Part shown: piece by piece, positions 53,601-64,000 of the stretch
How the letters are laid out: every line of letters starts with the position of its first letter
How positions within the stretch are numbered: position 1 is the first letter of the stretch
Origin: Chrysophaeum taylorii
Lineage: Eukaryota; Sar; Pelagophyceae; Pelagomonadales; Pelagomonadaceae
Assembly: GCA_029834535.1 (NCBI GenBank)
Contig: JAQMWT010000466.1
Location: 62,001-126,000, forward strand
Length of the DNA: 64,000 nt
Direction of reading: 5' to 3'
The notes under the pieces: generated by a model
Told to the model about the DNA's origin: nothing
Seen by the model: the letters and a program-made list of their open reading frames with translations, nothing else
Database searches by the model: none
Made by a program: the position numbers and the translations under genes

Positions 53601-55855
53601 CAGTCGGTGAGCTCGTTGAGCCACTTTTCGACGGCGCCAGTCATGAAGAAGGGGGACGCGAATTTGACAACCTCGCCGTCCTTGGCTTGCATGCCCGAGG
53701 CCGAATCCTGAATAATATTCGAGCTTCGCGAGGGGCTTGAGTCGTTTGGCTTGGCATTGTCTTGCGGGTCGGCGGCGGTGACAAGTTCGAGGTTGGCAAT
53801 GCCTTCGTACAGCGACCCAAGATGCGGCATGATCTTGGGCGGATTGTTGCTGTTCGACAGCACGTCGAGCAGCGCGGTGGAAGAGACGAAGTAGAACCTA
53901 GACGACGAAGATTTTTTTTTTCAGGAGAAAAATGTGTCCACCACCACCACAAACAACAACGACAATGGCGGTCAAGAAGACAACAATACGAACCTTGGAA
54001 AGATGCGTTTCTTCAGCGAGAGGTAATCTGCGAGAGCCTTTTGGCAGTTCTCGAGTTCTCGGTGCATCGCAGCGAAGCCCTGTTCTCGGCCTTCGGCGGT
54101 GCAGACATGGACGACGGCCGGCGCGTCTTGGATCTCTCCGATGAGTGTCTTGAAGCTGGCGTTGATTGCTTCGAACTTGGCGGTATGCTCGGGCAGCTGG
54201 GTGCGAATGTCGTGGGAGAGGAGAAAGATCGCTTCTAGCGACGCCCAACTGCGCTGGACGGCGAGGAGCATCTTCATGACGAGCTCGATGTTGCCGAGCG
54301 TCGACTGCCAGGTGGCGATCTGTGTGGAGAAGAAGTCGATGCTGCGGCCCATCGAGGCCATCGATTGGAGCTGAGTGTGGTGCTCGTCGAGGACCTCGAT
54401 GATTTCCTCTGGAAAGACGACGACCTTGACGACAGCGGCAGCGGCGGCTTCGTCTTTTTCGTCGATCGTCTCGCGGTGGTCGGCGACCTCGAACTTGGCG
54501 TCGGCCCAGTATTCTTCGATCGCGGCGAGTTTGTTCTCGACCTTGTTCTCCTTATTGGCCGTCTCGACGATGTCCATGATGGCGTCGACGTGACGGTGGA
54601 GGTCGAGCGCCAAGAGGTCTTCGAACGAGAAATCCGGTCCCTTATCGACTGGTTTTGCGGTGGTAACCGAGACGGCCCTCCAGTGTCGCTCGCGCATGGC
54701 GGGCGAGTGGAGCTCGGCGACAACCGGCAAGACGGCGACCATGTTGACGACAGATGTCTGGAGGTGAGAATAACACGGCCAGTCTCTGACTCTTCGAGGA
54801 AGTTGCTTGACCTGCGCGAGGAGCCGTTTGGTATGGTCGAGGAGTTCGTCCGAGTCGATGTCGGCCCAGAGGGTGTGTCTCCAGTGCCCGAAGAGGCTCT
54901 CGACGCAGGCGATAGTATCCCAGACCTGCTTGAGCATCCTGAGCTCGACGCGCATCTCGACGAGCTGTGCCAACCGCATTCTGTTGAGTTCGAATAGATC
55001 CTGGAGGTTGTCAAACCCCTCGGCCTCCCTCTCCATGATGCTGAGGCGCGCGTGTTGCGTATTGAGTTCGCGGTAGGCGTCGTCAGCGCGGTTTGGCTTC
55101 CACGTGAATGGTCCTTCGGTCGCGTCTCGAAACGCCGCGTGGAGCACCTTGACCCTCTCGATATAATCGACGATGTCGCGCTTGATGGTGTCGACCATGG
55201 CGTTTTGAAGCGGCTGAATCGACTCCTTGACGCGGAACGTCTTATTTACAACGTTGTCCCAGCGCATCGGCGCCTCTTCGAGAAAATGGAGCACGTCTTG
55301 CTCGCCGTCGCCAACAGTTCCCAGGTCAAGCGCGATGCCGTGCGTCTTGAGAAGGCCCACCATCTCGCGGAGCGGCGTCAAGGTGTCATCCATGCGAGGC
55401 ATGCGCTTTCTCACGTCGCGGATGTGCGTCATGACGGCCATCAAACCGTCCTTGTCGCCCTGCACGACCTTCGCGTCGAGGCCGCGGTCGATTTGCGTCA
55501 TCAGGTCGTACAGTTCGTTCAAGCCCGAGATGATGCGCGTCTGGAGGTAGTTGGTAAACATAAACATCCACTTGGTGACCCACGTCCCGAGGGCTTGCTT
55601 GATGGGCTGCGAGATGATTCGCAGAAAGTCGATCTCGTGGATCGGCTTGAGCTCCTCGACGTCGGCCTGAACCTCGAGGTACTGTCGGATTTTTTCATCA
55701 AACAAGTCGAGCCGCACGATCTCTTTGAGGGCGTACTCGTCGTCTATCACTTCTTCGACGTCCGGCGCTGCCGTCGACTCGTCGCCCTCGACAACCGATC
55801 CCTCAGCTTGGAGGTCGGCCGTCGTCAACGTTTCCTCAACCGCAGCGGCCTCGCG

Positions 55856-55887
<32 letters not shown>

Positions 55888-58800
55888 GCTGTTGTTCGAC
55901 GGGCACGAGCGCCGTCTCAAGAAATTCGTTAAGCATCTTCTGGAGGTCGGTCGTCCAGAGGTACTCGTACTTTTTGAACTGACGCCTCAACTGGTTGACC
56001 TTGGTTGCGGTGTCGTTGAGCCTCGACTCGATCGTCGCAAAGTACGACTTGACTTTTGGGTCTTCGGAGAGTTCTCGCAAGTAGCCGCCGGTCTCGGAGG
56101 CCGCGTCAAGGCGCTGAACGGTCGAGCCGACCTCGGCGAAGGTCTCGAGGAGATTTCGGAAGATGTTCTTGAGACCGCGCTTGTCTGGGTCGGTGCGGCC
56201 CGCTTCGAAAAAGCCAATCTCGGGAATGTAGCGCACCTCGTTGTCGACGAGGTGAAGCTCGATCTCCAGCATTGGACCTGGATTATGTTTGGCGAGATAC
56301 GTCGGGTCCAGTTGTTGCTCGAGTTTCACGCACGAGACGATGACAGCGTTCTTGAGGCCGGCGATGACGATGTTGTTGATAAAGTCGACGTACGCCTTCC
56401 AGTCGGGGAGCCCCGTCGAGACCTTGAGTTTTTTGTTCGAATCGCGCAGCAGGCCGTGGATCGCGATTCCGCACTCTCTCACTTGGCCGTACCGTTGGTT
56501 GAGTGTCACCTTCTGGAGTTGCTCAAAGTCAGCGATGGTCGCCGGCTTGCCGCTGCGGCGCATAAGCGGTTCCCTCGAGCAGCTATCCAGCAGCTCCTGT
56601 ATTTTGTGGAGGTTGGCCTTCATCATCGTAATGGTCGTCGTAACCTCGTTGACCTCGGCCATAGCCTCGTTGATGTACACGTCGATGTTGCTCGACTTCC
56701 AGTTGAAGGCCCCCGCCTTCTTGGCGGCGGCGGCGACGGCACTGGCGCTCGGGGTGGTCGTCGCGGCAGGGTTGTGGCCGATACCCTGGGCGAGGAGTTT
56801 GTTGATCTTGTCCAGCTCGGCGCGCAACAGCGGCCTCTCGACGGGCAAGAGGTTCGTTTGGATCCAGTTGTACATGTTGACGACCAAGTCGAGGTTGCCC
56901 ATGTGTCTTCGGAACACCTCCGAGTGTTGGTAGATTTCGAGCGCCGACGCGGGCGCGTCGAATCCCAAAAGCAGAAAGTACTTGACTTCTCGTAGTAGCC
57001 GGATGAGCAGCGGGTCGAAGTTGACGTAAAGCAAGCCTCCTGGTGTTGGCCGCGCAGCAGCAGCAGCGGCGGCGTCTTTGGTGGTGGTGGTGGTGGTGGT
57101 GGCTCGAGCATCGAGATCGTCGTCGACGGGTGCCGGCTCGAATCGGAGGAGCGGGTTCTTGAGCTTGGCTTGGCTCGAGGCTTCGACCGAATCTCCCCAG
57201 GCGGCGATTTGCGAGCGCTCGTAGTCGCTCAATTGGCCAAGGAAGGCCGTGTAGTCTCTGACGACTTGGCGCGCTTCCTCCGACTCCATGACTGCCTTCT
57301 CGAGTTGCGCGAGCTTTGTCATGGGGAGCTGGACGCGCTCGAGAAGGCCGCGGCACCACGTGAGAGCTCCCGCGATTGGCGGTAAATTCGAGGCGATGGG
57401 CGGGTTGTCGCGCTGGTGGACGAAGAGGGTCTGCATCTGGACGATATCCTTGCCGTAGTCGACGACGAGTTCGACGTATTTTTTTTCGAGTTCCTCCGCA
57501 ATCGCGGGTCGCTGGACGAGTGCGTCGAAGGCGTCGAGGAGCTTGAAGCGACCCGTCGTCGTCGGCGCGTCGTCGAAGCCCTGGGTTAAGACCGAAGCGA
57601 GCCTCCTTTCGAGCTCCTTGACGGCCCCGCGGAACTCGTAAAAGGCCTCGTCGAACTCCTTGGCCTCGACGCAGAGCAATCGGTCGTGGCCGTGGCGTCG
57701 CACCGCGGAAACGGCAGCCGCAAAGTCGCTGTGGATCTGCGCGATCGACGTCGTCAGGACTTTGCCCTTGGTGCCGCCGACCTCGATCTTGGCCAAATGG
57801 CTGAACTGCATCGTGGTGCGCGTGACCTCGAGGAGGTCGTGGGTGCGCTCCCAGAAGGCGTCGAGGCGCATGAAGACGGCGTTGTTCTGGACGCGCCACG
57901 GGTTGCTGGGGCACTCGATCGCCGCCTTGTCTTTGTACTTGAGGTAGACGGCCTTGAATTCACCGAGTATCCGAAGCGTTTCGCGGAACATGCGCACGGC
58001 GTCGCGCGCGTCGTCGCCCTCGATGAGCTCGAAGACGTTGCCCTTCTCGAGGTATCGAATGGCGCGACGCACGAGCGCGTTGCACACCTCTCGAAGCCAG
58101 ACGACGAGCCTGGTGGGCGTGTTGAAGTACGAGCTCGACTTCCAGACGAGAAGCAAGATGTGGACGAGTGGCGCGAAGAGCGTCGGCAAATCCAAAAAAT
58201 CGTAGCGCTCGTCCTCGAGCTTGGCGACCCACGGACGGAGGGGCGCCAAAAATTTGACGTTGTCGTTGGTCTCGAGGCGAGCGGCGACGAGGTCCTTGCA
58301 CAGTTTCGCAAATGGCGCGTTGTAGGTTGATTGGGCGCGATCGAGGCAGCTCAAGACGCGCCTCACGTTCGTCGACTGGAGCTGGTCAAAAATGTGGTTG
58401 AGATTTCGCGCTTTGTCGACCCAAAATTCGAGCTCGGCCCCAGGGCCCGGGTGTCCCGTCGCGAGCGACGTCTCGGGGTCTAGCGCGAGGACGGCCTTTA
58501 TCTGCTTGGTCCAGGTGATGATGTTCGACTCGAGCGCGTGGATCGCGTCCTTCGTTTCGAGGCTCTCGGGGAGATCCCGCGTGGCGACGCCCACCCTATC
58601 GTCGCTCTCCGACTCGCTCACGGCCCAGTCGGGCGGCAGCGGGAGCGACGTGACGCCCTCGACGCGACCGCGCACGATTTGGATGTTCGCGATGAAAGCG
58701 CTCAAGCTCTCGTCGACCTCGCGCACCACGAGTTCGCTCCAGTCGGCGCGGACGGCCAAGAGTATAGGTGCGAACACGCTTCTCGAAATCGCCTCGGCGT

Positions 58801-58974
58801 GGTCGAGGAGGCTTCCGCACGAGCATTCGCCGACGACGACTCGCGATTCGAGCTCGCTTTCGGCGAGAGGCTCGGTGCCGAGCTTGAGGACGTAGAGTAA
58901 AAGCCCCGCCGCGTCCTTGGGGGGGGTCGCCGACACACCGAGGAACCCTTTCTTGTCCTCGACAACGAACAGAG

Positions 58975-59005
<31 letters not shown>

Positions 59006-59157
59006 ATTGTAGTTGTCGAGCGAGGCGGGGGAGGAATCCAGAAATGCGCGCACCACCTGGAGCGTCTGGTCGCTCGACCTAAAGGCCTCGAACCGATCGG
59101 GTGTGACGTGCTTGAAGGAGACGGCCACCTGCTGGAAGACGTAGGCAAGGCGGGGGT

Positions 59158-59190
<33 letters not shown>

Positions 59191-59191
59191 T
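44631..59191 (-). CDS. Axonemal outer-arm dynein heavy chain (beta / DNAH9-11-17 type)
   Basis: Four exons (59191-53994, 53897-53025, 52889-47689, 47623-44631) with introns of 96, 135 and 65 nt encode about 4,754 residues; every join keeps frame. The tail has TWTKQIKAVL and FWVDKARNLNHIFDQLQS, typical of the beta-type outer-arm chain. P-loops: AAA1 GPAGTGKT (about 2019-2026, split by the 135-nt intron), AAA2 GPAGCGKT (about 2318), AAA3 GNSGTGKT (about 2645), AAA4 GVGGNGKQ (about 3006). The stalk coiled coil and microtubule-binding tip follow, then AAA5-6, and a C-terminal domain ending FSANLKTKAPPAKWVLAGTA. It is the ATP-driven motor for flagellar beating. It is some 200 residues longer than usual, partly through in-frame triplet runs: poly-Ala at the start, poly-Thr twice, poly-Gln near 56 kb. 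Confidence 0.96.
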
Positions 59192-59302
59192 ATCGGCCGG
59201 CCGGCGCTAAAACTTCGGGGGTAATTATTACAACTCGTGTGCTGCCTGCGATAGGGTCGACCCCCCAGGGGGCAGGCAGAATCAGGCAGACAAGCCGCAA
59301 AA
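59192..59302. promoter_or_regulatory. Divergent promoter region, dynein / AGC kinase
   Basis: These 111 bp separate the start codons of the dynein heavy chain (-) and the kinase (+). The region includes TAATTATTACAACTCG and a short CCAGGGGGCAGGCAG stretch with repeated CAGGCAGA. It must serve both genes. Confidence 0.5.
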
Positions 59303-62299
59303 ATGGCAATGGACGGCGAGGACTTGAGGGCGCTCGCGTTGAAGGATGTCGCGACGCGGATCCGGCGGAGCGTAGAAATCCGTAATAGACAGCAGTTCAA
59401 GGTGCTGTGCGAGAACTGCGTCGAGGGGAGCGCCGTGGTGTCGTGGCTGGTGTCGAGCGGAGAATGTGGGTCTAGGAGCGAGGCGTCCAAGCTGTGCTCC
59501 CGGCTGATCGGGGCCAAGCTGCTGTCGGGCGTGATGGAGCGCGGGTTCCGGGACAGCGACAGCGCGTTGTACCGGTTCTGGCAGGACGAGCCCTCGCGGG
59601 GGGGCCTGCTCGAGTCCGTCGCGTTGACGCCGGTCGACGAGGAGGAGGAGGAGGAGTCGTCGGAGGTGCGCGGTTTGAAGGTGGACGAGTGGGACTTCGC
59701 GCCGCACACGATCCACAACTCGCTCGCGCTGGACGCCGCGCTCGCCGAGGACCTCGTCGCGTACGCACGCGCGAAGAGAAAAGACGCGTTCGGTCGGCTG
59801 AGGGAGCTCCGGCGGAACGTGCGTCGCGTGCTCGCGAGAGAGGCCGTCGGCTGGACGCGCGCTCGGGTCCTCGGGAACGGCGCCGTGGTATCGAGGCGGT
59901 CGCGGGAGCCGCGCGGCCACTTTTATACGGTGCGGACCGACGGCGTCGTCGGCGGAACGCCCGACGAGTTCCAGAAAGAATTTCTTGATTTTGGGAGGCG
60001 GGCGCGCTGGGAGCCGAGTTTTGGGGAGGGCGTGGTGGTGGAGGCCGGGGTCTTCGAGGACGACCGCCCCCTCCCCGCCCCCATCGAACCACCGCACGTC
60101 GTCGACTGGGCGACGCTGGACTTGACCGGAAAACCTGACGGCATGTCGATCGCGCGCGGGATCGCGAACGACGTCGCCCTCCAGGCTGCTCTCCGGGGGG
60201 TCGACGTCGCGGCCGCCTCTCTCTGCGGGCGATGCGACGCGCGGCTGGCCGACCGCGCGGCCTGCCCGACCTGCGGGGTCGTGGTGTGTTTCCAGTGCCG
60301 GGGGCGTCTGGCCTGGGACGTCGAGCGGCGAATCGAGCTCAGAATCTGTCGTCGCTGTTACGTCGAAAGCCCCAAGATCTTTCACCCCGCGCTCGAGGAG
60401 CCGACGACCCCCAAGCTCGCGACCTGGTGGAACATGGCCGACGTCTCGGTCGAGCTCGACGGCGCCGCGGTGCCGGTACAAAAAAGCGACCACGAGGTCG
60501 CCGAAACGAAGAAGTGGACCAAGTGCGCGCGGTGCGGCGAGCGGGTGACGAGGACGGTCGAAGAGATGGAGGCCCACAGCGAGCGGTGCGTGATGGGCGC
60601 GCCGAACGCCGAGGTCTCGGGGGCGAAGACCCTGGGCGGGGTATTAAAGCGGCGCGATAGTAACAACGACGATCATGAAGGTCGTCGTCGTCGTCGTCGT
60701 CGTCGGTACCCGCGCGTCATCTACCGCACGTCGAATCTCCCCGGCAAGGCGTTCCGTCCGCGGCAGGTGTGCGCTTTGCAGGACGCGTTCGGCGAAGAAG
60801 ACGTGGTAGACGAGGGCGTCGAGGCGACGGTCGAGGCCGACGGGACCACCGTCCGGACGACCGGCGGGGCGCGATACGCTTACGAGATCAGCGTGAGACA
60901 CGGGCGAGTGCGAGGCGAACCAAACCACGTGACGGCCGAGGTGTTGTTGCTCGCTCACGCCGCTAGGGCCACGCCGACGCCCGGCGAGACGGAGCTGACG
61001 GTAGTGAGCCAGGTCGACGCGGGCCGGAACTCGCGAGCCCCGCACTGGATGGTCGCCCTCGTCCACGGCGAAGACGCGAGGTGCGGCGCGCTCGCGGCCT
61101 TCGAGTCGCCCGCGGCGGCGGCCGCGCGCGACATCGCCGACGCGGCCGCGGCGGGTGGGAAGGTGGGGCTCGACGACTTCGAGTTGGTCTCGGTCCTGGG
61201 AAAGGGCGGCTTCGGGACGGTCCTTCAGGTGCGAAAGAAAACGTGCGGCCGGGTGTTCGCGATGAAGGTGTTCAAAAAATCCGAGCTCCGACGCCGACGC
61301 CAGATCGAGCGAACGCGGACCGAGCGCGGCATCATCCAGCACGCGGACCATCCCTACGTCGTCAAGCTGCGGTTCGCCTTCCAGACAGACTCCAAGCTCT
61401 ACATGGTCATGGACTTCGCGCAGGGCGGCGACTTCTTCACCTTTTTGAGACGGTTCAAGAGGCTCGACGAGAAGTGGGCGCGCTTCTACCTCGCGCAACT
61501 CGCCCTGGCCCTCCAGCATCTCCACGACATGGACGTCGTGTACCGCGACCTCAAGCCCGAGAACGTCCTCATGGACGCCGACGGTCACGCTCTGCTCGCG
61601 GACTTTGGTTTGTCGCGCGACTTCGCCGCCCGCGAACCTCTCCCGAACGACCGCTACAACAACCACCTCGCCGCCTCCCGGAGCTACTGCGGTACCGAAA
61701 TTTTCATGGCGCCAGAGATGCTCCTCCACAGGGGCCACACCAGAGCTGTCGATTGGTGGGGTCTCGGCCTGCTCGCGCACGAGATGCTCGCCTCGCGACA
61801 CCCGTTCCAAGGTGCTTCGCACGCCGACACCCTCCGGAACATGGCCAGGAACGACCCCGACGTCGATCCCCGGATCTCCGAAATAGCGGCCGCTCTCATC
61901 CGGTCCCTCCTCCGCAAAAGGGTCGTCGACCGACTCGGCACCGAGAACGGCGTGCGAGACTTAGAGAAGCACGCCTTTTTCCAACCCCTCGACTGGGATG
62001 CCCTCGCAGCCCGGCGACTCCCCGCGCCCTACGTCCCCGACATCCGCTCGGACCTCGATACCTCCAACTTCGACGACGAGTTCACGCGCGAGACGCCCAG
62101 GGACTCGGACCAGAACGACAAACGCCGGCGTCGCCGCAGCCCGAGGGACCAAGCCAATTTCATCGTCGACCTCTTCACCCTCAACTTCAAGAACAAAGAA
62201 AACAACCATCCTGAGATCAACATGACGGGGGCCGCCAAGGAGGACGACGACTTCGCCGACTTTTCCTACTACGAGCCCACCCCCTTCGACGACGACTAG
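59303..62299 (+). CDS. DEP / zinc-finger / AGC-type Ser/Thr protein kinase
   Basis: The protein has 998 residues in a single exon (AAAAATGG start). Residues about 10-95 form a DEP domain (VLCENCVEGSAVVSWLVSSG, EASKLCSRLIGAKLL, DSALYRFW). Residues about 307-352 hold CGRC, CPTCGVVVCFQC and CRRC, a FYVE/RING-like cysteine array, and about 410-435 a second finger (CARCGERV...HSERC). The kinase spans about 625-925: GKGGFG, AMKVFKK, VYRDLKPENV, DFGLS, T-loop SYCGTEIFMAPE. A hydrophobic motif FADFSYY (about 982) fits FxxF[ST][FY], so phosphorylation by PDK1-like and TORC2-like kinases is expected. DEP and FYVE-like modules suggest membrane or phosphoinositide recruitment. Segments flanking the fingers (about 190-290 and 460-600) resemble START-type lipid-binding text, but weakly. 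Substrates unknown. Confidence 0.9.
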   Translation: MAMDGEDLRALALKDVATRIRRSVEIRNRQQFKVLCENCVEGSAVVSWLVSSGECGSRSEASKLCSRLIGAKLLSGVMERGFRDSDSALYRFWQDEPSRGGLLESVALTPVDEEEEEESSEVRGLKVDEWDFAPHTIHNSLALDAALAEDLVAYARAKRKDAFGRLRELRRNVRRVLAREAVGWTRARVLGNGAVVSRRSREPRGHFYTVRTDGVVGGTPDEFQKEFLDFGRRARWEPSFGEGVVVEAGVFEDDRPLPAPIEPPHVVDWATLDLTGKPDGMSIARGIANDVALQAALRGVDVAAASLCGRCDARLADRAACPTCGVVVCFQCRGRLAWDVERRIELRICRRCYVESPKIFHPALEEPTTPKLATWWNMADVSVELDGAAVPVQKSDHEVAETKKWTKCARCGERVTRTVEEMEAHSERCVMGAPNAEVSGAKTLGGVLKRRDSNNDDHEGRRRRRRRRYPRVIYRTSNLPGKAFRPRQVCALQDAFGEEDVVDEGVEATVEADGTTVRTTGGARYAYEISVRHGRVRGEPNHVTAEVLLLAHAARATPTPGETELTVVSQVDAGRNSRAPHWMVALVHGEDARCGALAAFESPAAAAARDIADAAAAGGKVGLDDFELVSVLGKGGFGTVLQVRKKTCGRVFAMKVFKKSELRRRRQIERTRTERGIIQHADHPYVVKLRFAFQTDSKLYMVMDFAQGGDFFTFLRRFKRLDEKWARFYLAQLALALQHLHDMDVVYRDLKPENVLMDADGHALLADFGLSRDFAAREPLPNDRYNNHLAASRSYCGTEIFMAPEMLLHRGHTRAVDWWGLGLLAHEMLASRHPFQGASHADTLRNMARNDPDVDPRISEIAAALIRSLLRKRVVDRLGTENGVRDLEKHAFFQPLDWDALAARRLPAPYVPDIRSDLDTSNFDDEFTRETPRDSDQNDKRRRRRSPRDQANFIVDLFTLNFKNKENNHPEINMTGAAKEDDDFADFSYYEPTPFDDD

Positions 62300-62909
62300 T
62301 ACTGCCTTCTTTCTCGAAACTATCGACGGGTGGGTGACTCCAGCCGCCGGATGGAACAGGAGGACAGGCGCCTTGACAAAACATGTGCATGAAAGATAAA
62401 AAAGAGAAGAATGACGCCGGCCTGGAACAAGTATCCAGCTCACCGCTGACTGACTGACTGACGGACTGACGGACTGACCATGGACCGGCGACCAGCAGGT
62501 CCGACACCCCTATACCAGGGCGTCGTCCGAAAGGGATGGTGTTGCTGAGGGTGCGGAAATCTGTTTAGTATATGCCCCCGACGCACATTATTGGCGTTGA
62601 ACACCCGAGATTTTATTTTATTGGCAACCGCTCGCGACGTCCTATAATATACAGAAGAACTACAAAAACTCCTCCCGGCGCCGTGTGGAAAAATTCCAAT
62701 TATTATTATACCAAAAACATGTTGATAATAAAAATAAATACGTCTGCTTGGCGTCCGTTTTGAATTGTAGTGAGAAGGAGTCTTCCGGAGAAGAAGCACA
62801 AAGTAAACAATGTGTTCAAACATAATAAGATACTAGGAGGACAAGCCAAGCAACCGGTGTTGAAGGGGGATTTCTTTCAAAGAGCGGAAGAATAAAGAAC
62901 GATGTTGTG
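62300..62909. other. Intergenic region with (CTGA)n repeat
   Basis: About 600 bp follow the kinase. A CTGA/CGGA repeat lies at 62443-62478. From 62570 to 62770 the sequence is AT-rich (about 60% AT) with several AATAAA-like signals. No gene is recognised. Confidence 0.55.
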
Positions 62910-63335
62910 ATGTTGAAAGAGATGGGGAGGGCGCTCCTGAACGCGACGGCGCAAGATGGTGATGTCGTCGAAGATGACACGCCTGGGACGCGGTTTATTG
63001 TCGCCGGTGCGATCTTCGTCGTGTCGATGTTTATGCTTGGGTGCGGAATTTCGTTCTTCCAACACCGAACCTCCCTGCGGTTCCCAACCGTCGCCTCGCC
63101 CGCACCCGAAAGGCTCGACGCCGCGACCGCAGCGAGGGATCGACGCGCGGCAGTCGTTCCGGACTCTATCATCGATCTCCCGACGGCAAAGCGGGTCGCG
63201 AGCGACGACGAAGACCTCAAGGAGGCTCTGCCCGCGCGGCTCCTCCCCGTCGCCTCCTCTGCCGTCGTCTCCACCGCGCACGTCGAGGACCTCGGCCGTC
63301 TCGAGCAGGGGATATGTCCCCCAGCCACGCGGTGA
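62910..63335 (+). CDS. Small single-pass membrane protein of unknown function
   Basis: The predicted protein has 141 residues from ATG 62910. A hydrophobic segment at about 30-50 (FIVAGAIFVVSMFMLGCGIS) is followed by an Ala/Arg/Asp-rich tail without known motifs. The topology would be a short N-terminus, one TM helix and a soluble tail of about 90 residues. Its stop lies 30 bp from the stop of the convergent glycosyltransferase. No family is recognised; conservation would be needed to confirm that it is a gene. Confidence 0.4.
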   Translation: MLKEMGRALLNATAQDGDVVEDDTPGTRFIVAGAIFVVSMFMLGCGISFFQHRTSLRFPTVASPAPERLDAATAARDRRAAVVPDSIIDLPTAKRVASDDEDLKEALPARLLPVASSAVVSTAHVEDLGRLEQGICPPATR

Positions 63336-63365
63336 AAACCGGAGCTTCTGTCGCGTCCGCCGCCC

Positions 63366-64000
63366 TTACTTGGAGGGCGGGTTGAGGGGTGCCATGTCAT
63401 CGTAGGCGTCACCGTTGAGGTCGCAGCGTACGGCGTATTTCGCGGCGCGGTCGCCGAGGGGTGTAGTCTCCAAGACAGAAAAGGCGAAGGGGTGGTTCGA
63501 GGGGGTCCGCAGGCCGTTGGAATGCCAGGTGTCGGCGTGCTCGTCGCGGAGCTCCCAACGGACTTGGCACTTCCACTCCGGACGCGATTTGAGAAAATCC
63601 AGTTTTTGGTCGAGGTCCATATTTTCGAGATCAGTAATAGTGCCGTCGAGAGGGGCGTCCATCGCAAAATTGGGTCCCCAGACCGTCTTGCAGCGGCGCA
63701 TCATCTCGTCGTCTTCCCCGCCCCAGCCCCAGTAGTTGTTCGGAAAGCCGTTGATGCACTCGAAGTCGAGGGCGTTCCAGCTGGCGATGCCGCCGACGTA
63801 ATCGGCGTTGCGCGTGTAGCGGTCCCATACCCTCGCCAGGTGAATTGGGACCGCGGGTCGCGCCGCGTACCAAGGCGCGATATCCTCCCCGGGCAACAAA
63901 TCGACGTCGTGGAAGACAAAGGCATCGCAGCCGACGTCGCTCGCGACGCGGTACCCGATGTTGAGGAGCTTGCCGCGGTTGAACTTGCGGCCGTCGTCCT
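63366..64000 (-). CDS. Beta-1,4-galactosyltransferase-like protein (GT7), partial at window edge
   Basis: The frame is open from the window's right edge; only the C-terminal 210 or so residues are visible. Near the edge, KFNRGKLLNIGY and FVFHDVDLLPGED contain the DVD metal-binding motif of GT7 enzymes. VGGIASWNALDFECINGFP followed by NNYWGWGGEDDEMMRRC is the signature WGWGGEDD block that binds acceptor sugar and metal. The family transfers galactose, GalNAc or xylose from UDP-sugars in the Golgi lumen; which one cannot be told here. It ends with TAA at 63366-63368. The N-terminal anchor lies outside the window. Confidence 0.93.
   Translation of the reverse strand, partial: DDGRKFNRGKLLNIGYRVASDVGCDAFVFHDVDLLPGEDIAPWYAARPAVPIHLARVWDRYTRNADYVGGIASWNALDFECINGFPNNYWGWGGEDDEMMRRCKTVWGPNFAMDAPLDGTITDLENMDLDQKLDFLKSRPEWKCQVRWELRDEHADTWHSNGLRTPSNHPFAFSVLETTPLGDRAAKYAVRCDLNGDAYDDMAPLNPPSK

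Noticed and set aside
55052-56995. Open frame of 647 codons on the plus strand
   Set aside because: It lies entirely opposite dynein exon 1; Leu/Val/Asp-rich shadow composition and no recognisable fold.
1-64000. tRNA, rRNA or snRNA genes
   Set aside because: No cloverleaf-compatible A/B-box pairs or conserved rRNA/snRNA stretches were seen by eye. A covariance-model scan would be needed to exclude small RNAs.

Overview
The window is nuclear DNA from a flagellated, probably photosynthetic unicellular eukaryote. A stramenopile or haptophyte-type alga is my best guess, which is inference. The evidence is a complete outer-arm-type axonemal dynein heavy chain, a Golgi CASP golgin, PRMT5, DGAT2, a DEP/zinc-finger/AGC kinase, a RAP-domain organelle RNA protein with a signal-peptide-like start, GT-AG introns, and no bacterial operons or Shine-Dalgarno sites. 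Most genes are GC-rich, closely spaced and have zero to three introns. Several introns are extremely short: 37, 40, 41 and 65 nt.

Layout. 1-745: a minisatellite of about 50 bp units. 798-2684 (-): PRMT5. 2.73-4.81 kb: a tandem duplication of about 1.04 kb, each unit carrying 19-bp repeats, a decayed Helitron/Pif1-type helicase fragment and a GACA microsatellite. 4.83-6.53 kb (-): RAP protein. 6.77-8.68 kb (-): a nickel/peptide-type solute-binding protein (family 5) whose halves are in swapped order, with a C-terminal transmembrane anchor. 8.99-10.47 kb (+): methyltransferase-like protein with a MYND finger. 10.98-12.21 kb: TPR pseudogene. 13.08-14.55 kb (+): FAD oxidoreductase with a 40-nt intron. 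14.55-16.44 kb: gene-poor, with gene and repeat relics. 16.44-21.44 kb: a 5.0 kb terminal-inverted-repeat DNA transposon of unassigned superfamily. 21.44-24.03 kb: a second, inverted, truncated copy. 24.67-27.0 kb (+): multi-pass membrane protein, then DGAT2. 27.72-28.68 kb (-): TPR co-chaperone-like protein, divergent from 28.78-37.15 kb (+), a 2,464-residue megasynthase (fatty acyl-AMP ligase, ACP, KS, DH-like region, ACP, condensation domain) with a 973-nt intron in the KS. 37.15-42.6 kb: gene-poor. 42.62-44.33 kb (-): CASP. 44.63-59.19 kb (-): dynein heavy chain in four exons. 59.30-62.30 kb (+): DEP/zinc-finger/AGC kinase. 62.91-63.34 kb (+): small one-TM protein. 63.37 kb to the edge (-): beta-1,4-galactosyltransferase-like protein, cut by the window.

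How the genes relate. They are ordinary eukaryotic neighbours, not a pathway. Three divergent pairs share short upstream regions: 310, 95 and 111 bp. The most unusual items are the circularly permuted, membrane-anchored solute-binding protein; the acyltransferase-less FAAL-PKS-condensation megasynthase; and the intron-bearing TIR transposon, whose acidic C-terminal domain looks like a chromatin-reader fold. The exon joins were read by eye from frame continuity and splice consensus, and have not been tested with transcripts.
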